5,405 nucleotides of DNA from Actinoplanes liguriensis (lineage in GTDB: Bacteria > Actinomycetota > Actinomycetes > Mycobacteriales > Micromonosporaceae), in NCBI GenBank assembly GCA_000715855.1, contig KL571269.1, forward strand, positions 15,787-21,191, given 5' to 3'. This document shows, piece after piece, positions 1 to 4,951 of this stretch; position 1 is the first letter of the stretch, and every line of letters begins with the position of its first letter. The position numbers and the translations under genes are program-made. The notes below the pieces were generated by a model. That model was given only the letters and a program-made list of their open reading frames with translations. It had not been told where the DNA came from and ran no database searches.

Positions 1-504
1 AACCTCGGCTGCCTGGAGGCCGTCGCCGGCGGCGCCGCGCTCGCCCGCGAGGGCCGCATGCTGGCCGAGTCCCGCCAGAGCCCGGCGCTCGCCACCGTCC
101 TCACCGAGCGAAGAGAAATTCGGCCGTACGACGTGACGATGGCCGCCGAGCACGGCGACCGCGCCGCGCAGGCCCTGCTGCAGCGCACGTCAGCGTTGCT
201 CGGCGCGACCCTGGCCACGCTGGTCAGCTTCTACAACCCGAACCTGCTCGTGCTCGGCGGCGGCATCGCGCGCGCCAAGACGCACGTGCTGGCCAGCGTC
301 CGCGAGGCGATCCACCGCCGCGCCCTCCCGCTGGCCACCCAGGACCTGCGCATCGAGGTGGCGGGCGTCGCCGAGGAGCTCTCCGGCGTCACCGGCGCCG
401 TCCACCTGGCCCTCGACGAGGTCTTCGCCCCGGAGAACCTGGAGCTCTGGCTCGACGCCGGCACCCCCGCCGCGCTGAGTGGTCAACCGTCACACGGGGC
501 GTAG
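1..504 (+). CDS. ROK-family transcriptional regulator/sugar kinase, C-terminal part (5' end outside window)
   Basis: The reading frame is open from the first base to TAG at 502-504, giving 167 residues of a longer protein. The first residues, NLGCLEAVAGG, match the end of the ROK zinc motif (CxCGxxGCxE), so the DNA-binding or N-terminal half and the first cysteines lie to the left. Further on, SFYNPNLLVLGGGIA (about residues 76-90) is the typical ROK segment near the C-terminus that helps close the sugar site. It is followed by the usual ELSGVTGAVHLALDEVF helix. The tail (PENLELWL plus about 15 residues) resembles NagC/XylR-type repressors more than free glucokinases, but this cannot be settled without the N-terminus. 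Such proteins normally sense a sugar and repress sugar-use genes in the cytoplasm. The next gene starts 63 bp downstream on the same strand, with no visible functional link. Confidence 0.88.
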   Translation, partial: NLGCLEAVAGGAALAREGRMLAESRQSPALATVLTERREIRPYDVTMAAEHGDRAAQALLQRTSALLGATLATLVSFYNPNLLVLGGGIARAKTHVLASVREAIHRRALPLATQDLRIEVAGVAEELSGVTGAVHLALDEVFAPENLELWLDAGTPAALSGQPSHGA

Positions 505-567
505 CGGGAACGCCGCACATCGGGTTAGATCCATGGACGTCAGTGTTTGGCGCCGATGGGGGACGCG

Positions 568-720
568 ATGAGCGAGCACGGGATCAGGGCGGCGCGGCCG
601 GAGCCCGTACCGGAGCAATCGCCGGCCGCGACCCCGGGCGGACCGCGAGTCACACTGATCGCCGCCGGCGCGATCGCGATCCTGGCGATCGCCGGCGTGG
701 TCGCCGCGGTCTACTATAAG
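568..720 (+). other. Transmembrane anchor segment of the metallopeptidase, in the other frame
   Basis: Frame-1 translation from ATG 568 gives about 51 plausible residues: a polar, proline-rich N-terminus, then a 23-residue uninterrupted hydrophobic helix ending in YYK. That is a type II single-pass anchor or an uncleaved signal. It ends exactly where the peptidase frame takes over, which is why I assign both to one gene. An alternative ATG at 556 and a TTG at 547 would add a few residues; 568 is preferred for its G-rich upstream sequence. Confidence 0.65.
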
Positions 721-730
721 AGACAAGGTC

Positions 731-1873
731 ATGGCGATGCTGCGGGACCAGGCCGCGGCGCTGATCCGCGGCGACGAGGCGGGGTGGCTGGCGCCGATCG
801 ACCCGGCCGAGAAGGACACCGTCGCCTACTTCCGCAAGCGGTTCACGGCGCTGCGCGCGCTGCACGTCAGCCAGTTCTCCTACGCCCGCGGGACCGCCCC
901 GCGCGCCGCGGCCGGCGACGGCCCGTTCAGCGACACGATCTACGCCGGGTTCTGCTTCAGCCTGCCGGCCTGCCCGGACATCATGCCGCAGGACGGCATC
1001 GCCCTGGGCGCGCCACGGATCAAGGAGACGTTCTCGTTCCGGCCGGTCGACGGGCGCTATCTGATTACCAGCGTCTTCGGGGACGCGGCGGAGAAGTCGC
1101 GCGAGCCGATGCCGTGGCAGACCGGCGACCTGGTCTTCGCGCAGGGCAAGCGGGTCACGGTGGCCGCCGCCCCGGCCGTCGGGAAGCGCGCGAAGCAGGC
1201 GTTGGCGCTGGCCGAGAAGGCCGCGGTGGTCGCCGATCGCTTCGCCGGGCTTTTCCACAATCCACAGGAGCGCTACCGGGTCTACCTCGCCGACGACAAA
1301 CAGTGGCAGCGTTGGTTCAGCAGCCCGATGGCGAAGGAGAGCGGGGTGATCGGCGTGACCGTCCCGATCAACGACGTGCAGAGCGAGATCATGGTCAAGA
1401 TGAGCGGCAACGACACCGCCGCGAAGCTGGCCGACACCATCCAGCACGAGATGGGGCACGTGGTCTCGGTCGGCAACCTCAACGACACCGGGAAGAAGGT
1501 GGTCTTCGACGTGCACGAGGAGTGGCTGACCGAGGGCGTCGCCGAGTTCATCGGTCAGTACCCGGGCCGCGCCGCGCAGTCCCCGCGCCGGGCCGCCGTC
1601 CACCGGCTCACCGGGTCCTCCGCACGGCCGGGGAGCATCGAGGTGCCCTCGCTCGACTGGGACGATCCCGAGAAGATCAATGCCTATTACGGGTACGGCC
1701 ATTTCGCCGTCGACTGCCTGGCCACGACCTACGGCGAGCCGGCGATGGTGGCGTTCGTGACCGCGATGGCGCGCGAGGGCAGGTCCGACGACGAGGCGTC
1801 CGCCTCCGCGTTCGGCAAGCCGTTCGCGGAGGTGGACAGGACCTGCCTCGCCTGGATCCGGTCCCGTGCCTAG
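731..1873 (+). CDS. Readable catalytic part of the HExxH metallopeptidase (380 aa)
   Basis: This is the uninterrupted frame that an automatic caller would report, starting at the first in-frame ATG. Upstream in this frame there is only an Arg/Ser/Pro-rich stretch back to a TGA at 656-658, so the ORF alone lacks any signal peptide or anchor. Visible features from ATG 731 are His239, Glu240 and His243 (the HEMGH zinc-binding helix) and Glu268 as the expected third zinc ligand. Glu272 is in the place of thermolysin's ExxxD acidic partner. The 25-residue gap between the second His and Glu268 is normal for gluzincins. The segment between (VFDVHEEWLTEG) and a later YYGYGHFAVDCLA segment resemble actinobacterial peptidase-MA-like secreted proteins. 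I know no specific substrate. Two cysteines before the zinc site (FCFSLPACPD) and two after it (DCLA, RTCLAW) could form disulfides outside the cell. ATG 731 is probably not the native start. Confidence 0.72.
   Translation: MAMLRDQAAALIRGDEAGWLAPIDPAEKDTVAYFRKRFTALRALHVSQFSYARGTAPRAAAGDGPFSDTIYAGFCFSLPACPDIMPQDGIALGAPRIKETFSFRPVDGRYLITSVFGDAAEKSREPMPWQTGDLVFAQGKRVTVAAAPAVGKRAKQALALAEKAAVVADRFAGLFHNPQERYRVYLADDKQWQRWFSSPMAKESGVIGVTVPINDVQSEIMVKMSGNDTAAKLADTIQHEMGHVVSVGNLNDTGKKVVFDVHEEWLTEGVAEFIGQYPGRAAQSPRRAAVHRLTGSSARPGSIEVPSLDWDDPEKINAYYGYGHFAVDCLATTYGEPAMVAFVTAMAREGRSDDEASASAFGKPFAEVDRTCLAWIRSRA
1870..1873. other. Shared palindromic stop codon CTAG of two convergent genes
   Basis: The metallopeptidase stops at TAG 1871-1873 on the plus strand and the phospholipase C at TAG 1872-1870 on the minus strand, so one CTAG ends both genes. 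No hairpin plus T-run is visible in the 60 bp on either side, so transcription from each gene probably runs into the other. Confidence 0.8.
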
Positions 1874-3477
1874 AGCAGGCCGCCCATGCCGGGGTCGGTG
1901 ATGCTGTCCCTGCCGTTCTCCAGGTGCCCGGCGTACTGCGTCACGGTGCCGCCCGAGGTGACCGTGACGTCGTACCAGCCGTGCGTGCGGGACGCGTCGA
2001 TCTGCGAGGTCCGGGTGGCGCCCGGGCGCAGGCTCAGCGTCGAGGCGTGCCGGGTGTAACGATCGGTGACGGTCACCCGCGCGTGGCCCCGGCCGTTGTT
2101 GCGGATCTCCAGCAGGACCGTGCCGCGGTGCTCGTCGTACCGCGCGCGGACCACGAGCTTGGTGTCGCCACGGACGAACCGGCGGTAGAAGCCGTTCGGC
2201 CCGTGCACCTCGACGTCATCGCTGGTGAAGGCGCTGATCAGGTGCTTGCCCGGCTCGACGGTGAAGGAGAGCGGATCGGCCCCCCATGGCCGTACGGCGA
2301 AAACCGCCGTTGATCTTCCGGTGTTGCGCAGTTCGATGGTGTCGGCGGTCGCGTCCGCGTGCAAGGTGTACGGCAGGGCCCGCGCCGGACGCACACCACG
2401 CTCCTGGCGCGGCAGCTCCGGATCGGCCGGCGGAACCGGAACCTCATCGGGCTGCCGGGTCAGGTCGGCGGGCTTGAACTGCGCGGTCCCCGGCAGGTCC
2501 ACCGGCCGGCGGTTCGGCGTCCGGAAGTCGAACGCGCTGGTCAGATCGCCGGCGACGGCCCGCCGCCACGGGGTGATGTTCGGCTCGGCGATCCCGAAGC
2601 GCTTCTCCAGGAAACGGATCAGCGACGTGTGGTCGAACGTCTGCGAGTTGACCCAGCCGCCGCGCGTCCACGGCGAGACCACGATCATCGGGACGCGGAT
2701 GCCCAGGCCGTACGGCCCGGCGGGGTGCCCGGCGCCGGTGAAGATCTCGTTGACCGTGGAGACGGTGGAGCGCGCCGGGTCCGGGGTCGGCGGCACCAGG
2801 TGGTCGAAGAAACCGCCCTCCTCGTCGTAGGTGATGAAGAGCGCCATCTTCGACCAGATCTCCGGCTTCGACGCCAGGATGTCGATGACCTGCGAGACGT
2901 ACCACGCGCCGTAGTGCGGCTCCCAGTTCGGATGCTCGGTGTAGGCCTCCGGCGCGACGATCCACGTGACCTGCGGCAACGTCCCGTCCGCGACATCGCG
3001 GGCAAAATCGGTCAGCAGCTGCCCGGGATCACGGCCGAGCCGGTTCACCTCGGTGCCGGTCTTCGCCCGGTCCGCGAGCGGGGTGCCGGGCTGCGCGTTC
3101 TGGTACTGGTGGAAGTAGAGCAGGGCGTTGTCGCCGTAGTTGCCGATGAACGGATCCGACGTCCACCCCCAGGACCCGGCGGCGGTCAGGCCGAGCCCGA
3201 CGTCCTGGTAGACCTTCCACGAGACGCCGGCCTCCTCCAGCCGCTCCGGGTAGGTCGTCCAGTCGTATCCGGCCTCGGCGTTCGTGATCACCGGGCCGCC
3301 GCCCCTGCCGTCGTTGCCGACCCAGCCCGACCACATGTGGTACCGGTTCGGGTCGGTCGGGCCGAGCAGCGAGCAGTGGTAGTTGTCGCAGACCGTGAAC
3401 GCGTCCGCGAGCGCGAAGTGGTACGGCAGGTCGGCACGGGTGTGGTGGGTCATGGTCTGCACGCCCTTGTTGGGCAC
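1870..3477 (-). CDS. Main body of the phospholipase C/phosphoesterase, downstream frame (535 aa)
   Basis: This uninterrupted frame carries most of the enzyme but no signal peptide; GTG 3477 is only its first available start inside the domain. In order it holds YHFALADAFTVCDNYHCS and LLGPTDPNR near the N-terminus, a segment whose Ser/Thr residues include the probable nucleophile. Then comes the SWKVYQDVG substrate-domain segment, the acidic metal motif YDEEGGFFDH (2799-2828) and the GLGIRVPMIVVSPW segment. FDHTSLIRFLEKRFG closes the catalytic domain. A proline-rich linker leads to two beta-rich repeats: LPYTLHADATADTIELRNTG and onward, then TKLVVRARYDEHRGTVLLEI and onward. These match the paired C-terminal DUF756 domains of this family. 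The frame ends at TAG, read on the minus strand from 1872 to 1870. Nothing inside this part looks damaged. Confidence 0.82.
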   Translation of the reverse strand: MPNKGVQTMTHHTRADLPYHFALADAFTVCDNYHCSLLGPTDPNRYHMWSGWVGNDGRGGGPVITNAEAGYDWTTYPERLEEAGVSWKVYQDVGLGLTAAGSWGWTSDPFIGNYGDNALLYFHQYQNAQPGTPLADRAKTGTEVNRLGRDPGQLLTDFARDVADGTLPQVTWIVAPEAYTEHPNWEPHYGAWYVSQVIDILASKPEIWSKMALFITYDEEGGFFDHLVPPTPDPARSTVSTVNEIFTGAGHPAGPYGLGIRVPMIVVSPWTRGGWVNSQTFDHTSLIRFLEKRFGIAEPNITPWRRAVAGDLTSAFDFRTPNRRPVDLPGTAQFKPADLTRQPDEVPVPPADPELPRQERGVRPARALPYTLHADATADTIELRNTGRSTAVFAVRPWGADPLSFTVEPGKHLISAFTSDDVEVHGPNGFYRRFVRGDTKLVVRARYDEHRGTVLLEIRNNGRGHARVTVTDRYTRHASTLSLRPGATRTSQIDASRTHGWYDVTVTSGGTVTQYAGHLENGRDSITDPGMGGLL

Positions 3478-3797
3478 CCAGCGGTCGTACCGCCCGGCGT
3501 TCCAGGCGGCGTGGGTGTCTCTTGCAGCAACCCGTCCTGATGCCAGACCGTCTCGCCGGACGGCGTGCGCGCCGGATGCGGGTCGGCGAACCCGCGGACG
3601 CCCCGGAGCGTGCCGAAGTAGTGGTCGAACGAGCGGTTCTCCTGCATCAGGACGATGACGTGCTCGACGTCCTCGATCGTCCCGGTGCGATTGTTCGCCG
3701 GAATGGCGAGGGCCTTCTCCAGGCCCGCGGGCATGGCGGCGGCGACCGCCGGCATGCCCAGCATCTGCAGAAACTGTCTACGATCCACGCTGGCCAC
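3450..3797 (-). CDS. N-terminal fragment of the phospholipase C (Tat signal plus first motif)
   Basis: The 5' reading frame of the broken gene runs from GTG 3797 to a TGA at 3450-3452, giving 115 residues. Residues 1 to about 30 are a Tat signal with the DRRQFL box. The QENRSFDHYFGT motif follows at about residues 54-65, and its Glu and Asn probably bind the catalytic metals. After HQDGLLQE the translation turns into a Thr/Pro/Gly-rich tail that is an out-of-frame reading of the true protein. Alone it could not fold into an active enzyme, though it might still be exported. Confidence 0.6.
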   Translation of the reverse strand: MASVDRRQFLQMLGMPAVAAAMPAGLEKALAIPANNRTGTIEDVEHVIVLMQENRSFDHYFGTLRGVRGFADPHPARTPSGETVWHQDGLLQETPTPPGTPGGTTAGCPTRACRP

Positions 3798-3804
3798 GGC
3801 CGCG

Positions 3805-3810
3805 GACGCT
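3805..3810 (-). promoter_or_regulatory. Possible -10 element for a leaderless phospholipase C transcript
   Basis: On the minus strand TAGCGT fits the actinobacterial TAnnnT pattern. A -35 position 17 bp upstream falls inside the PHO-box-like repeat, as expected for a PhoP-activated promoter. Only 7 nt separate it from GTG 3797, so the transcript would start at or close to the start codon. Weak evidence: six bases with a loose consensus. Confidence 0.25.
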
Positions 3811-3816
3811 ATCCAC

Positions 3817-3838
3817 CCGAGGTGACCCGCGGGTGACA
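3817..3838 (-). promoter_or_regulatory. Candidate PHO box (PhoP-binding direct repeat) before the phospholipase C
   Basis: Read on the minus strand, two 11-nt units lie in direct tandem: TGTCACCCGCG (3838-3828) then GGTCACCTCGG (3827-3817). Each fits the Streptomyces PHO-box unit G(G/T)TCAYYYR(G/C)G at 10 of 11 positions, and the 11-nt period is that expected of PhoP. Control of secreted phosphatases and phosphodiesterases by PhoR-PhoP is established in actinomycetes. The box overlaps the codons used if translation started at ATG 3839, so it also argues for the GTG 3797 start. The consensus is loose and GC-rich, so a chance match is possible. Confidence 0.45.
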
Positions 3839-3861
3839 TCCGCATGTATGCGCGCCGATGC

Positions 3862-3878
3862 CTGGCAAGCGTTGCCAG
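3862..3878. promoter_or_regulatory. Perfect 17-bp palindrome, candidate operator between divergent genes
   Basis: CTGGCAAGCGTTGCCAG consists of two perfect 7-bp inverted arms around GCG. It lies 65 bp upstream of the phospholipase C GTG on one side and 120 bp upstream of the prenyl synthase GTG on the other. Its size and symmetry suit a dimeric repressor (LacI-, TetR- or GntR-like); the family cannot be read from the site. No T-run follows it, so it is not a typical intrinsic terminator. Confidence 0.45.
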
Positions 3879-3997
3879 AATCTTTGTCGTATTTACACAG
3901 GTAATTTGGATTAGCTTCCAGGGCGTACCGGTCCGATCGCTATTGACGAGCTTCTGAACATTTGAAAAACGTCTATGGTGTGAGAGAAGATCGCATC
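3879..3997. other. AT-rich part of the divergent intergenic region
   Basis: From 3881 to 3980 I count 44 G+C in 100 bases, far below the flanking coding DNA. This is the expected home of the prenyl synthase promoter. Candidate elements include TATGGT at 3974-3979 (fits TAnnnT) and TTGACG at 3943-3948, but their spacing of 25 bp is too long for a standard sigma-70 pair, so I do not call a promoter. No coding signal or RNA gene is seen here. Confidence 0.4.
3982..3989 (+). promoter_or_regulatory. Ribosome binding site that decides the prenyl synthase start
   Basis: The purine run GAGAGAAG lies 8 nt before GTG 3998. Alternative in-frame starts TTG 3962 and GTG 3980 have no comparable purine run at the right distance, so GTG 3998 is preferred. 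Confidence 0.55.
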
Positions 3998-4951
3998 GTG
4001 AACGACGACAGCAGCCGCCCGGTCGACGCCGCATGGCAGGGCTATATCGACGCTATCCGTGACCGCATCCGGGCCGCGCTACGCGCCGAAGTGGATGCTC
4101 TGAGCTTCCCAGGCCGGATGCTTGTCCTGTTGACCGGATCTGGGCAGGTGAACAGGGGTGTGCTCACCACCCTTGTCGGACAGGCAGGTACACCCTTCTC
4201 CGGCGAGGAAGCCGGCTCGGACCCGGACGGGGTGTTGACCCGGCTCGCGGTCCTTGTCGAACTGGTCCACAGAGCGTCCGTCATCCATGACGACATTCAG
4301 GACGGCGATCTCCTCCGGCGCGGTGTTCCGACGTTTCACGTCGCGGAGGGCGTGCCGATGGCGATTGCCGTCGCCGACGTGCTGCTCTCCCGGGCCTTCA
4401 CTCTTGCCGAGGAGGTGGGCATCGCAGCCGTGTTGGAGGACACCATCGCCACCTATCAGCGGATGTCTCGTGGGCAGTTGATGGACTTCGCGGGGCTTGA
4501 CGACGTGCCAGGCGCGGACTGGACCCTCCCGTCAGAGCTGAAGACCGGCTCTCTGGTGGAGCTCGCTTTCCGTTGCGGCGCCCATGCCGCCGGTACGGCG
4601 TCGGACCTGGCTGACGCGTGGGGTGAGGTCGGTCGTCTGTGTGGATCCGCATTCCAGATGGTCAATGACCTTCGTAATGTCCGCGCCCAGGAGGATCGGC
4701 AGGCCACCGTGACCGATCTGGCCGCCGGGCGGTTCAGCGCGATCCGGCTCTATTCCGAGCAGGTCTTCGGCGAGAACCCGGCCGACAGCCCCGGCCGCCT
4801 CGCGGCCGTCTGTGACGCGGTCGAACAGGAGGTGCACCGTCGGATGGCCGCTGCCACCGGTCTCCTTGCCTCGATCTCCCCGCCTGGGTTCGCGTCTCGT
4901 GTGCTCACCATTCTGACTTCGTCGTCCGCGTCGATGAGGTTCGCACTCTAG
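3998..4951 (+). CDS. Divergent polyprenyl diphosphate synthase family protein
   Basis: A 317-residue protein of the trans-isoprenyl diphosphate synthase family, which normally joins an allylic diphosphate to isopentenyl diphosphate using Mg2+. The first Asp-rich motif is intact (DDIQD, residues 98-102, followed by LLRRG). SRGQLMDF and the KTGS motif (Lys182-Thr183) are also present, so an allylic diphosphate and metal could still bind. Two sites are altered. The GGKRxRP motif that binds IPP reads GSGQVNRG (residues 47-54), losing its Lys and first Arg. The second Asp-rich motif DDxxD reads NDLRN (223-227). Length is normal. GTG 3998 is chosen for its ribosome binding site. Codons ending in A or T are more common than in the neighbouring genes. 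The product may make a short prenyl chain, act as a terpene-synthase-like or regulatory subunit, or be inactive in elongation. Its 3' end overlaps the opposing CdsA-like gene by 47 bp. Confidence 0.85.
   Translation: MNDDSSRPVDAAWQGYIDAIRDRIRAALRAEVDALSFPGRMLVLLTGSGQVNRGVLTTLVGQAGTPFSGEEAGSDPDGVLTRLAVLVELVHRASVIHDDIQDGDLLRRGVPTFHVAEGVPMAIAVADVLLSRAFTLAEEVGIAAVLEDTIATYQRMSRGQLMDFAGLDDVPGADWTLPSELKTGSLVELAFRCGAHAAGTASDLADAWGEVGRLCGSAFQMVNDLRNVRAQEDRQATVTDLAAGRFSAIRLYSEQVFGENPADSPGRLAAVCDAVEQEVHRRMAAATGLLASISPPGFASRVLTILTSSSASMRFAL

Larger units (their letters stand above)
568..1873 (+). pseudogene. Membrane-anchored HExxH metallopeptidase (gluzincin type), frameshifted
   Basis: The gene is read in two frames. 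From ATG 568 (GGGGGA at 558-563 serves as a close ribosome binding site) frame 1 encodes a 27-residue Pro/Ala-rich cytoplasmic tail. A clean transmembrane helix follows (about residues 28-50, VTLIAAGAIAILAI then AGVVAAVYY). Between about 712 and 731 the coding signal moves to frame 2, which runs to TAG 1871-1873 and holds the extracytoplasmic peptidase domain. The domain carries HEMGH (1445-1459) and EWLTEGVAEF (1520-1549), the HExxH...ExxxE pattern of zinc peptidases of clan MA. After the shift frame 1 becomes Arg/Gly-rich and implausible, while frame 2 shows strong G/C third positions. A one-base excess or two-base loss near 718-727 would explain this. The rebuilt protein would be about 430 residues, facing outward. 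Its substrate is unknown. It could be a real mutation, a sequence error, or, less likely, recoding. Confidence 0.7.
1870..3797 (-). pseudogene. Tat-exported phospholipase C/phosphoesterase, frameshifted with an internal deletion
   Basis: This is a phosphoesterase of the bacterial phospholipase C/acid phosphatase (AcpA-like) family, which hydrolyses phosphodiester or phosphomonoester bonds outside the cell. From GTG 3797 the product starts VASVDRRQFLQ, a twin-arginine signal, followed by an Ala-rich h-region. Next comes GTIEDVEHVIVLMQENRSFD then HYFGTLRG, the family's N-terminal metal and active-site motif. After VWHQDGLLQE the sense leaves this frame and resumes in another at THAAWNAGRYDRWVPNKG (about 3468-3524). 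It then continues through YHCSLLGPTDPNRYHMW, TYDEEGGFFDHLVPP, a VPMIVVSPWTRGGWVNSQTF segment and two C-terminal DUF756-type beta repeats (about 2380-1890). Relatives such as mycobacterial PlcA have some 20-30 more residues between HYFGTL and the AWNGG segment, so sequence was lost at the junction. GTG 3797 gives the short n-region usual in the family; ATG 3839 or 3845 would add 14-16 atypical residues. As written no full-length enzyme can be made. Confidence 0.78.

Noticed and set aside
650..1702. 350-residue minus-strand ORF opposite the metallopeptidase
   Set aside because: It is an antisense shadow of a high-GC gene. It has no recognisable domain and no ribosome binding site, and the sense strand carries the HExxH motif.
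721..2313. Continuation of the frame-1 ORF beyond the membrane helix
   Set aside because: It is Arg/Gly-rich, overlaps the peptidase domain in another frame and then runs antisense into the phospholipase C. It stays open only because of high GC; just its first part, 568 to about 720, is real coding.
2359..3540. 393-residue plus-strand ORF opposite the phospholipase C
   Set aside because: It has Arg/Val/Pro-rich low-complexity composition and is antisense to clear family motifs.
3862..3878. Palindrome as an intrinsic terminator
   Set aside because: It has no T-run on either side at the required position and lies upstream, not downstream, of both genes.
3943..3979. TTGACG plus TATGGT as the prenyl synthase promoter
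   Set aside because: The hexamers look right singly, but a 25-bp spacer is too long. A start just after TATGGT would also trim the ribosome binding site.
3450..4034. Longer N-terminus of the phospholipase C reaching to 4034
   Set aside because: Upstream of 3845 the translation is compositionally odd and crosses the AT-rich intergenic region and the start of the prenyl synthase. The Tat signal begins close to GTG 3797.
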